A DNA stretch of 64,000 nt from Campylobacter armoricus (GTDB lineage: Bacteria > Campylobacterota > Campylobacteria > Campylobacterales > Campylobacteraceae): contig NZ_CP053825.1 in assembly GCF_013372105.1 (NCBI RefSeq), positions 1,364,001-1,428,000 on the forward strand, written 5' to 3'. The notes under the pieces are model-generated. The model was not told the origin of the DNA. It saw only the letters and a list, made by a program, of their open reading frames with translations, and ran no database searches. Numbering within the stretch: position 1 is the stretch's first letter; every line of letters begins with the position of its first letter. The position numbers and the translations under genes are program-made. This document shows, piece by piece, positions 18,883 through 26,034 of the stretch.

Positions 18883-19640
18883 TTAAACCTCGATATATAG
18901 TAATCTTTAATACTATCATATACAAAATTAAGTTTAGCTATATCTAAACCTTGGGTGTTAGAAATTTTACCACTTAAAACTAAGGCCGTTTGCATACCAA
19001 GCTCATAAGCACCAAGCAAATCTCCTTTAAAATCATCACTAACAATCAAAGTTTTTTCAAAATTTGCATTTATATCTTGCCGTTTTAATAATTTTAAAGC
19101 ACTTTCATAAAAAGCCTTGCTAGGTTTTCCTATTACCTTATAATTAAACTCATATGCATTTTTAAGCATAGCCATAATACTCCCAACACCTGGATAAAGC
19201 CTCGAGTTTTTCTTGTAAATACTGCTTTCATGCATTGCTATAGCTTGCACACCATCTTTAATATATTCTATCATGCTAGCAAAATCTTGAAATTTAAAAT
19301 CATCATAACTTGCTATTAAAAACGCCTTTGGAGATTTATAATCTAGCTCATAACCTAGCTCTTGAAGCGAATCTAGAAATTCTTTTGCTCCAAAAGCTGC
19401 TATTTTACAAGGCTTTAAATGATCTTTTAAAACACAAAAAGGATCAATATAAACTTTTTCATTAATTTCAAAACCCAAATTTTTCAAATAGTTTAAAAAA
19501 TCTAACTTTTTAGTGTTATTAGTGATAATTACATAAGGAATTTTTTCTTTATTTAGAGCTTGTATAAGCTCTAATGCACCATCAATGGGTTTTTTATCAT
19601 AATCTGAAATCAATGTCCCTTGTACATCTAAAAATAACAT
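18879..19640 (-). CDS. HAD-superfamily (NagD/IIA-type) hydrolase-like protein
   Basis: 253-residue HAD fold of subclass IIA, with cap-type organisation. The first motif reads FLDVQGTL: the nucleophile Asp5 is present but the second catalytic Asp (normally D-x-D) is Gln7. Motif II is VIITNNTKK, motif III GKPSKAFYESALKLL and motif IV VSDDFKGDLLGAYELGMQTALVLSG. The substrate is unknown. The loss of the general acid/base Asp suggests altered or absent phosphatase activity. It sits between lysA and pheA, two bases from the lysA stop, as in C. jejuni. Confidence 0.85.
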   Translation of the reverse strand: MLFLDVQGTLISDYDKKPIDGALELIQALNKEKIPYVIITNNTKKLDFLNYLKNLGFEINEKVYIDPFCVLKDHLKPCKIAAFGAKEFLDSLQELGYELDYKSPKAFLIASYDDFKFQDFASMIEYIKDGVQAIAMHESSIYKKNSRLYPGVGSIMAMLKNAYEFNYKVIGKPSKAFYESALKLLKRQDINANFEKTLIVSDDFKGDLLGAYELGMQTALVLSGKISNTQGLDIAKLNFVYDSIKDYYISRFK

Positions 19641-19641
19641 T

Positions 19642-20847
19642 TTAATCCTTTAAACACTCAAGTTCTAAAGCGATTTGCTCCTCATAACTTTCTCTTTTTC
19701 TAATCATTTTTACTTTACCATTTTCACAAGCTAATTCACAAACTCTATTGCGTGAGTTATAATTACTACTCATACTAAAACCATATGCACCAGCACTTTT
19801 AACTATAACCAAATCCCCCGCTTTAGTTTTACCTAGCATTCTATCTTTAGCTAAAAAATCTCCACTTTCACAAATTCCACCTACAATATCACAAAGACTT
19901 TTTTCGCTATCTTCATTTAAAAGTTTAATTTCATGATAAGCACCATATAAACTTGGTCGCAACAAGTCATTCATTGCTCCATCAACAACCACAAAACGCT
20001 TTTTATCATTAAATTTTTCATATAAAACTTTAGTTACAAATTCACCTGCATTTGCTACTAAAAATCTCCCAGGTTCCATACCTACACACACATCAAGACC
20101 TTGCAAGCTTGCTAAAATGCCTTGAGCAAATTCATATAAATTTGGCTCTTGTTCATCTTTATAGCAAACTCCTAAACCACCACCTATATCAAAAAATTTA
20201 ATATTAATCTTTAAAGCTAAAAGTTCTTTTACTAATTTTGCTACAATTATCGAAGCTTCATGAATACTACTAATATCAAGAATTTGAGAACCTATATGAA
20301 AATGCACACCAACTGGTTCTAAAAATTGTGAATTTTTAGCATAAATATACATTTTCTTAGCACTTTCTATATCTACGCCAAATTTGTTTTCATGCAAACC
20401 CGTAGAAATATAAGGATGTGTTTTAGCATCAACATTAGGATTTACTCTAATGCTGATACGAGCAACTTTTTGATTTTCTTTAGCAATTTGTTCCAAAAGA
20501 AGCATTTCTTCTTGGCTTTCTAGATTTATATATAATATATTTTGATCTAAGGCATATTTCAACTCATCAGCGCTCTTACCCACCCCACTAAAAATAATTT
20601 TGTAATTTTTAGCACCTGCTTTTAAAGCTCTATAAATTTCTCCTGCACTAACACAATCAAATCCGCTATCCAAAGAAATTAAAAGCTTTAAAATACTCAA
20701 ATTAGAATTTGCTTTAACTGCATAAAAAATTTGTGATTTTCTTGCCTTAAAGGCATCTTTTAGCATTATAAAACGCTCTTTGATTTTATCAAAATCATAA
20801 ATATAAAAAGGTGTATTGTAGTCTTTTGCTAATTTCAAATAATCCAT
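19642..20847 (-). CDS. lysA: diaminopimelate decarboxylase
   Basis: 401-residue fold-III PLP enzyme converting meso-diaminopimelate to L-lysine. It shows the PLP lysine in IFYAVKANSNLSIL (~44), the GVHFHIGSQI and FFDIGGGLGVCY segments, the GMEPGRFLVANAG phosphate-binding region and the active-site cysteine segment VGGICESGDFLAKDR. The PLP-contact tyrosine lies in AGAYGFSMSSNYNSR. It is adjacent to the HAD gene (1-bp gap) and follows the LptF/G-like permease by 17 bases. Confidence 0.97.
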   Translation of the reverse strand: MDYLKLAKDYNTPFYIYDFDKIKERFIMLKDAFKARKSQIFYAVKANSNLSILKLLISLDSGFDCVSAGEIYRALKAGAKNYKIIFSGVGKSADELKYALDQNILYINLESQEEMLLLEQIAKENQKVARISIRVNPNVDAKTHPYISTGLHENKFGVDIESAKKMYIYAKNSQFLEPVGVHFHIGSQILDISSIHEASIIVAKLVKELLALKINIKFFDIGGGLGVCYKDEQEPNLYEFAQGILASLQGLDVCVGMEPGRFLVANAGEFVTKVLYEKFNDKKRFVVVDGAMNDLLRPSLYGAYHEIKLLNEDSEKSLCDIVGGICESGDFLAKDRMLGKTKAGDLVIVKSAGAYGFSMSSNYNSRNRVCELACENGKVKMIRKRESYEEQIALELECLKD

Positions 20848-20864
20848 AAAAACCTCACTTGCAA

Positions 20865-21926
20865 TTATTTGTGTTTAAAATAATAAAAACTTCCCATACT
20901 CATTAAAATAAATACTGGTAAAATTATACCAAGCTCTGGAAGTAAAATTTCATTTGAACTTAACTTTGTAAGTAAAAATAATAAACCCCAAACCAAAAGT
21001 ATGCATACGAAAAATACAAATGCTAAAAGTGCGAGATTAAAAAATCTTGCTGTAATAGGAAAATAATAATAAATAATCAACATCAAAAAAGGTGCAAAAA
21101 AAGGCGTAAAAACTAGAGAATACAAACTACTCCTGAGTGTATTAGTGGAAATATTTTGCTTTGCAAAAATTGCTATACTTTCTAATGCATCTAAAATAGA
21201 ATAAGAGGGATTACTCTCTATCAAAGAAATTCTTTCTAAGATTTTTGGAGAAAAATCTTCCAACCCCTTGATATTTTGAAATTCTTCTATACTTAAACCT
21301 TCTTTTGATACAATCAAATTTTGTGGGATATCGACAACAATTGCATTATTTAACTCCCACGAGACACCATTAAAATTAGCAGTTTTTGCATTTATCATAT
21401 TTTTAATATCTAAATTATTAATATCAAATATTTTAACATTATATAAAACTTCATTTGTAGTTTTTTCTATATAAATAAATTTATCATTATATTTAATCAG
21501 AACTTCACTACCTTCTCTATCCACGGCTCCTCTTTTGATAATATTACTTTTATATTCATCTGCGTAAGCAAATGAAGTAAAATTTAAACCTATATATACA
21601 ACACAAAAAAACATAGCCCAAATAAAAGGATAAAAAATTACTTGATTTTTACTTAAACCCAAAGCATATAAACTTACAAACTCATTTGATCTTATCATAT
21701 TAAAAATACATAAAACCAAGGCAAGAACGATAGCCAAAGGTAAAATATAAGAAATTGCAGAGCAAGTTAAAAAAAATATATATAATAATTCTAAATTTGC
21801 ACTTTTTGGTAATTTGTTAAAATTTACTAAAAAATCAATTGCTATAAAGAAAAATGTAAGAGAAAAAAATAAAATAAAAAAAGATTTTAAATATAAAGAT
21901 GAAATATAGCGAAAAAATATATTCAT
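20865..21926 (-). CDS. LptF/LptG-family LPS export permease
   Basis: 353-residue integral membrane protein of the YjgP/YjgQ family, the permease of the Lpt machine that moves lipooligosaccharide from the inner membrane to the periplasmic bridge. It has three N-terminal membrane helices (residues ~14-37, 50-70, 95-120), a periplasmic beta-jellyroll-like middle and three C-terminal helices (from ~265). It occupies the place of Cj0313. LptF or LptG cannot be decided by inspection; a single-permease position near pth suggests LptG. It starts four bases after pth ends. Confidence 0.82.
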   Translation of the reverse strand: MNIFFRYISSLYLKSFFILFFSLTFFFIAIDFLVNFNKLPKSANLELLYIFFLTCSAISYILPLAIVLALVLCIFNMIRSNEFVSLYALGLSKNQVIFYPFIWAMFFCVVYIGLNFTSFAYADEYKSNIIKRGAVDREGSEVLIKYNDKFIYIEKTTNEVLYNVKIFDINNLDIKNMINAKTANFNGVSWELNNAIVVDIPQNLIVSKEGLSIEEFQNIKGLEDFSPKILERISLIESNPSYSILDALESIAIFAKQNISTNTLRSSLYSLVFTPFFAPFLMLIIYYYFPITARFFNLALLAFVFFVCILLVWGLLFLLTKLSSNEILLPELGIILPVFILMSMGSFYYFKHK

Positions 21927-21929
21927 TGC

Positions 21930-22469
21930 TTAACTTTTTAATGAATATTTTGAAGCGATTTTTTCTATATCAGAATTTAAAAGCTCAAATAAGGCTTTTT
22001 TGCTATGCTCTAAAACCTTAGTTAAACTTTCTTGCTCTTCTTGTTTAAATTTCCCCAAAACATGAGAAATCACATCTTGTCCTTTTCCTACTCCTATGCG
22101 TACTCTCTCATAAGCATTACCACAAAGATTATCTATACTTTTAAGCCCGTTATGTCCACCACTACTCCCACCTATTTTAAATTTCAAAGAACCTAAATTT
22201 AAATCAATATCATCATGAATTACAATAATTCTATCACATTTGTAATATTCACTAACAGCTTTTACACTTTCTCCAGACAAATTCATATAAGTGGAAGGTT
22301 TTAAAAAAAGAGTAGAAGAGCTTTTAAAAAGCTCTCCCTTAAATTTAGTATTTGAAAGCTTAGTTGTTTGCAAATCTTCTAAAAGTAAGTCAATCAACAT
22401 AAACCCTATATTATGACGAGTTTGGGCGTATTCTTCTCCTATATTACCAAGTCCTACGACTAAGGTCAT
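21930..22469 (-). CDS. pth: peptidyl-tRNA hydrolase
   Basis: 179-residue esterase that releases peptides from peptidyl-tRNAs dropped by ribosomes. The N-terminal [20 protein letters not shown] has the catalytic His (in TRHNIGF). [13 protein letters not shown] and [29 protein letters not shown] carry the substrate-binding Asn and catalytic Asp. It abuts rplY with no gap, the common rplY-pth pairing. Confidence 0.97.
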   Translation of the reverse strand: MTLVVGLGNIGEEYAQTRHNIGFMLIDLLLEDLQTTKLSNTKFKGELFKSSSTLFLKPSTYMNLSGESVKAVSEYYKCDRIIVIHDDIDLNLGSLKFKIGGSSGGHNGLKSIDNLCGNAYERVRIGVGKGQDVISHVLGKFKQEEQESLTKVLEHSKKALFELLNSDIEKIASKYSLKS

Positions 22470-23006
22470 CTATCTTGCTTTTTCTACACCAACTACAGCC
22501 ACTCTATCAGCATCTACCATAGTTACACCTTCAGGCACAACTACATCACGAACTAAAAGTGCATCGCCTACATCAAGTTTAGTTACATCTAATTCAAAAT
22601 AATTTGGCAAGTTTTCAGCTGTACATTTTACTTTTAATCTTCTTTTTGATTGGATTAAAACACCTTTATTTTTAAGACCCATAGCTGTTCCTACGATTTT
22701 AACAGGAACCATGTATTTAGAAATTACACCTTTTTGTGCTACTTTTAAATCTACATGCTTTAACTCAGCAGTTACTGGATCTTTTTGATAATCAACTACT
22801 ACAACATTTAATACTTTATCTCCAACTTTCACATCAAAAGCTAAAGTAGTTTTTTTACGCACTTCTTTAATAAAATCATTGATTTTAAAAGCAGCATTGA
22901 TATTTTCCAATCCCTTTCCATAGATATTTGCGATTAGATAACCATCTCTTTTTAAAGCTTTAGCAGCTTTTCTACCGATACTCTCTCTAATGATACCTTC
23001 TAACAT
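22470..23006 (-). CDS. rplY: 50S ribosomal protein L25 (TL5/CTC-type)
   Basis: 178-residue 5S-rRNA-binding ribosomal protein of the long CTC form: an N-terminal L25 domain ([23 protein letters not shown]...) plus the C-terminal beta domain ([35 protein letters not shown]) found in stress-related CTC proteins. The start follows AAGGG at a good distance. First gene of the long leftward unit running to serC. Its promoter must lie in the region holding the broken XRE gene. Confidence 0.95.
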   Translation of the reverse strand: MLEGIIRESIGRKAAKALKRDGYLIANIYGKGLENINAAFKINDFIKEVRKKTTLAFDVKVGDKVLNVVVVDYQKDPVTAELKHVDLKVAQKGVISKYMVPVKIVGTAMGLKNKGVLIQSKRRLKVKCTAENLPNYFELDVTKLDVGDALLVRDVVVPEGVTMVDADRVAVVGVEKAR

Positions 23007-23057
23007 CTTTTTTCCCTTTTTTATAAAATAAAAAATTTAATAATATCAATTTCTGGC

Positions 23058-23302
23058 TTAGTAAAGTATAAATTTATTTAAAAAATCACAGATATCTATT
23101 TCAAAAATCTCAGCCATTTGAAATAAATGGTTTAAATTAAAATGTGTGCCCCCCTATAATGTCTTTTTGCATCTGCAACTATTGAAACACTTTTATGTTC
23201 CAATAATAATGATAATTCCAATTGAGAAATTCCTTTTTCTTTTCTTATTTTTACAACTATTTTACCTATTTCTCTATGTTTATCAGATATATCTTGTTTC
23301 AT
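23058..23302 (-). pseudogene. XRE-family (helix-turn-helix) regulator, frameshifted at a G6 tract
   Basis: From the ATG at 23302, preceded by AAGG, the frame encodes a clear Cro/CI-type domain (HREIGKIVVKIRKEKGISQLELSLLLE...) and stops at 23132 after 56 residues. Just before that, the minus strand has six G residues (23149-23154). Adding one G restores a frame running to 23058, with the expected second half HFNLNHLFQMAEIFEIDICDFL, giving 81 residues. So the gene is off by one base at the tract: a disabled allele, a phase-off state or a base-calling error. It diverges from the broken gene at 23413 across a perfect palindrome. Confidence 0.75.
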
Positions 23303-23363
23303 ATAACCAAGCCTTATAATTCTTTATTTATAAGTCTAGTTTTTATATATTTTTTACAATCGT

Positions 23364-23384
23364 TTATAACACTAAGTGTTATAA
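23364..23384. promoter_or_regulatory. perfect palindromic operator between the divergent XRE and GRDP-like genes
   Basis: Ten-base arms TTATAACACT and AGTGTTATAA around one central base. It sits immediately upstream of a -10-like TATAAT (23388-23393) that precedes the AAAGGA/ATG of the GRDP-like gene. This is the expected position for an operator bound by the adjacent XRE regulator. Confidence 0.6.
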
Positions 23385-23412
23385 AGCTATAATTAAAAAC
23401 GAAAGGAATAAT

Positions 23413-23864
23413 ATGTCTACTATATTATTATAAAATTGGATTTAGAACCAATCATAGTAAAAATAATTGACAAAATAAAGGATTAGGGTGGAGTTTAGAA
23501 TACACTAAATTCATTGAAACTAAATATAGAAAATTCTTCTTTTATGTCAAGAAAATAAAGAAGCTTCAATAGTACCACCAGCTGATGTTGATAAATTTTG
23601 TCATTATCATATTTAGATACATTAAAATATGCTTATACTCAAGATTGTGAAAATATTTTTGGCTACTTCTTGCATCATTTTCATTATTTTGGAATGAGAG
23701 GTGAGGAAGATTTCAAAAATCTTAATAAATCTTGGGAAGAAACATGTATTCTATACGAAAAAAGATTTGGAAAACCTTCAAAATATATAAAAGAAAATTT
23801 ATTGAAAACAATAGCTAGATGTCCAAATTGCGGTAGAAATCTCCATCTAATGTTTTTTCACTAA
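23413..23864 (+). pseudogene. decayed glycine-rich-domain-containing-protein-like (GRDP) gene
   Basis: The start has a proper AAAGGA site and ATG, but the protein is spread over three frames. Pieces in order: MSTILL; KLDLEPIIVKIIDKIK; GLGWSLEYTKFIETKYRKF; LCQENKEASIVPPADVDKFCHYHI; then LDTLKYAY...CENIFGYFLHHFHYFGMRGEEDF, ending with RCPNCGR. The D-K-F-x-H-x-H-I-L-D-T-x-K-Y and F-G-Y-F-L-H-H-F-x-Y-F-G-M-R-G-E-E-D pattern is typical of GRDP-like proteins. At least four frame breaks (near 23431, 23480, 23540 and 23611) and a Trp-to-Cys change show decay. The last piece (from 23598) is open but is only a fragment. Function of the family in bacteria is unclear. Confidence 0.75.
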
Positions 23865-23890
23865 AAAGACCAACTTTAGCAAGCATTAGT

Positions 23891-23913
23891 GCTTAATCTC
23901 TCTGAGATTAAGC
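23891..23913. terminator. hairpin after tal, possible terminator
   Basis: 10-bp stem GCTTAATCTC/GAGATTAAGC with a 3-base loop, five bases beyond the tal stop and between convergent genes. It lacks a clear T-run on either strand, so it may act weakly or as an RNA end-protecting structure. Confidence 0.5.
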
Positions 23914-23917
23914 CACA

Positions 23918-24889
23918 TTATAAAGATTTTAAAATATCTTCATAAGCTATGCAAAATTGCTCTAAACCATCATCAAGTAAATCTTTGCAAGCTTTACTTA
24001 AAGCTTCTTTTGAGATATTTGCATTCAGTTTTTTCTCTATACACTCATCTTTTAAAGGCTCTTTAAATATAATTTGCTTACCCTTAAAAGCTTTGATAGC
24101 ATCCAGTGGTGCAGTATTAATAGCTTTATCATAGAGTAATTCTTTAATATAATAATCTTTCTCTAAATCATCACCCTTAACACCAGTGCTAGCAAATAAA
24201 GCTCTAATATTTCCTTCGTTTTGTTTTACAATATAATTATAAGCCTTGGTCGCGGTAAGAATTCCTATATAGTTTTTATCCAAAACTTGATTATTTAAAA
24301 GCCTATCAAAGCGACTTACAAAAATGCTAATGACTGCTTGTGGTTCTTTTCTACCCAAAATATTATTTTTTCTAAATTCTTTTAAACCTAAATTTAAAGC
24401 TTCGAAGCATTTTTTAGTTTGTTCAAAATCAAAAATCAAAGTAGCATTAACACTAATGCCATTTTTCATTAATTCTTGCATTACCTCATAAGAAGCTTCT
24501 GTGGAAGGAATTTTCATCATAACATTTTCTTTTGAAATTTGAGTATATAGTCTTTTTGCTTCGGCCAAAGATAAGCTAGTATTATCTTTTAATCTTGGAT
24601 CAATTTCTATGCTAATAAAACCATCGTTATTTTCATAATAATTAATGGCAAGTTTATCCGCTGCTTTAGCTATATCTTCTATAGCAAGATACTCATATAA
24701 TGCTTTTTTCTCTTTAAGATTTGATTTTTTTATTTTTTCTTTATAAATATTTGAACTTAAAATTGCATTTTTAAAAATAGCAGGATTTGAAGTAGCACCA
24801 TTAATTGTTTTTGAATAAATTAAATCTAAAAATTCATGATCTAAAAATACATTTTCTATAAAATCACACCATAGAGAAAATTTTTTCAT
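23918..24889 (-). CDS. tal: transaldolase
   Basis: 323-residue enzyme of the non-oxidative pentose phosphate pathway, transferring dihydroxyacetone units. The N-terminus SLWCDFIENVFLD...NGATSNPAIFKNAI and the segments ENVMMKIPSTEASYEVMQELMKNGISVNATLIFDFEQTKKC (with the Schiff-base Lys in MKIPST) and AVISIFVSRFDR are diagnostic of the long transaldolase/TalA-like type. The start is the ATG overlapping the serB stop (TAATG), with AAGGTGAT upstream. An upstream in-frame extension into serB has no support. Confidence 0.95.
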   Translation of the reverse strand: MKKFSLWCDFIENVFLDHEFLDLIYSKTINGATSNPAIFKNAILSSNIYKEKIKKSNLKEKKALYEYLAIEDIAKAADKLAINYYENNDGFISIEIDPRLKDNTSLSLAEAKRLYTQISKENVMMKIPSTEASYEVMQELMKNGISVNATLIFDFEQTKKCFEALNLGLKEFRKNNILGRKEPQAVISIFVSRFDRLLNNQVLDKNYIGILTATKAYNYIVKQNEGNIRALFASTGVKGDDLEKDYYIKELLYDKAINTAPLDAIKAFKGKQIIFKEPLKDECIEKKLNANISKEALSKACKDLLDDGLEQFCIAYEDILKSL

Positions 24890-25512
24890 TATATCACCTT
24901 TATTATTTCTTTTAAGTCTTTTTTGTCTATACAAATATCTGCATGAGATTTTAAAATTTCTTTGGCACAAAAAGCTATTTTCAATCCACACTCTTTAAAC
25001 ATAGAAATATCATTAGCTCCATCACCTACACACATTATCTCTTCTGTTTTTAAGTTTAAGAATTTCTTAAGTCTTTGTAGTATAATACCCTTTGAGTTAT
25101 TAAACATAATCTCTCCGCCAACTTTTCCTGTTAATACACCATATTTACTATGTAAAAAGTTAGCAAACCCAAAATCAAAATGAAGTTTATTTTGTATTAA
25201 ATCAATTCCTTCGTGAAAACCGCCACTAAAAACAATTATTTTTATATTTTTACTTTTTAAGTATTCGCATAATTCTTTAGCACCGTTCATCAAAGGTAAA
25301 TTTTCACAGCATTTTTTTACTTGCTCAACAGACATACCTTCGAGCAAAGCTACCCTGGCACTTAAACTTTCAAAAAAATCAAGCTCACCATTCATTGCTT
25401 TGTTGGTGATTACTTTTACAGCATCACCAACATTATATTCATCTGCTAATATATCGATAGTTTCTCCATCCATTAGCGTAGAATCAAAATCAAAAGCACA
25501 AAGCTTTATCAT
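24889..25512 (-). CDS. serB: phosphoserine phosphatase
   Basis: 207-residue HAD phosphatase catalysing the last step of serine synthesis. The complete HAD motifs are seen: FDFDSTLMDGETID (nucleophile and acid Asp), VFSGGFHEGID and GDGANDISMF, with the conserved ARVALLEG capping segment. It lacks an N-terminal ACT domain, so it is the short form. It overlaps cheW and tal by one base each. SerC is encoded at 6714-7790, so two of the three serine-pathway steps are in this window. Confidence 0.96.
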   Translation of the reverse strand: MIKLCAFDFDSTLMDGETIDILADEYNVGDAVKVITNKAMNGELDFFESLSARVALLEGMSVEQVKKCCENLPLMNGAKELCEYLKSKNIKIIVFSGGFHEGIDLIQNKLHFDFGFANFLHSKYGVLTGKVGGEIMFNNSKGIILQRLKKFLNLKTEEIMCVGDGANDISMFKECGLKIAFCAKEILKSHADICIDKKDLKEIIKVI

Positions 25513-26030
25513 TAAAACTCACGCTTTAATAAAGCTTCAGCTTTTAATATGGTTAAGATATTTTCTTCTCTTTTACCTATACCAAAAATCATACCTTTTT
25601 CTTTTAGTAAAGTTTCAGGTGGCGGATCAATTCTACTTCTATGAATTTTAATAGCTTCTGTTAATCTATCTATCACAAAACCTGCATTACCTGCAGGAGT
25701 TTGATTACCATTAGCCATACCTTTTAAAACAATATATCTTGTTTGAGGGGTCATTTTAGAACTACCTTGATTAAATCTTCTAGCAAGGTCAATCAAAGGC
25801 ATAACATTACCCCTCATATTAAACACACCTAAAACATAATCAGGCACACTTGGCACCCTAGTGTATTCTATAGGTTTGATGATTTCTTGAATATTAAGAA
25901 TTGGAATAGCATATTCCTCATCTCCCACCACAAAACCAACAAGCTGAATAATATCCTCTTCTTTATCCACATCTGGTTCTGCAATTTGTGATTGTTGTTT
26001 TTGCAAAACCTGGCTTAATTTATCATTCAT
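25512..26030 (-). CDS. cheW: chemotaxis scaffold protein CheW
   Basis: 172-residue adaptor linking chemoreceptors to CheA. After a ~25-residue Gln-rich leader it has a single CheW domain: IIQLVGFVVGDEEYAIPILNIQEIIKPIEYTRVPSVPDYVLGVFNMRGNVMPLIDL, then NAGFVIDRLTEAIKI. It lies five bases downstream of cheA and continues into serB and tal, an order shared with C. jejuni. Confidence 0.96.
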   Translation of the reverse strand: MNDKLSQVLQKQQSQIAEPDVDKEEDIIQLVGFVVGDEEYAIPILNIQEIIKPIEYTRVPSVPDYVLGVFNMRGNVMPLIDLARRFNQGSSKMTPQTRYIVLKGMANGNQTPAGNAGFVIDRLTEAIKIHRSRIDPPPETLLKEKGMIFGIGKREENILTILKAEALLKREF

Positions 26031-26034
26031 CTTC

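Noticed and set aside
23598..23864. Intact small gene of 88 residues in the GRDP-like region
   Set aside because: The upstream sequence in two other frames encodes the missing N-terminal part of the same family, so this is the last fragment of a broken gene.
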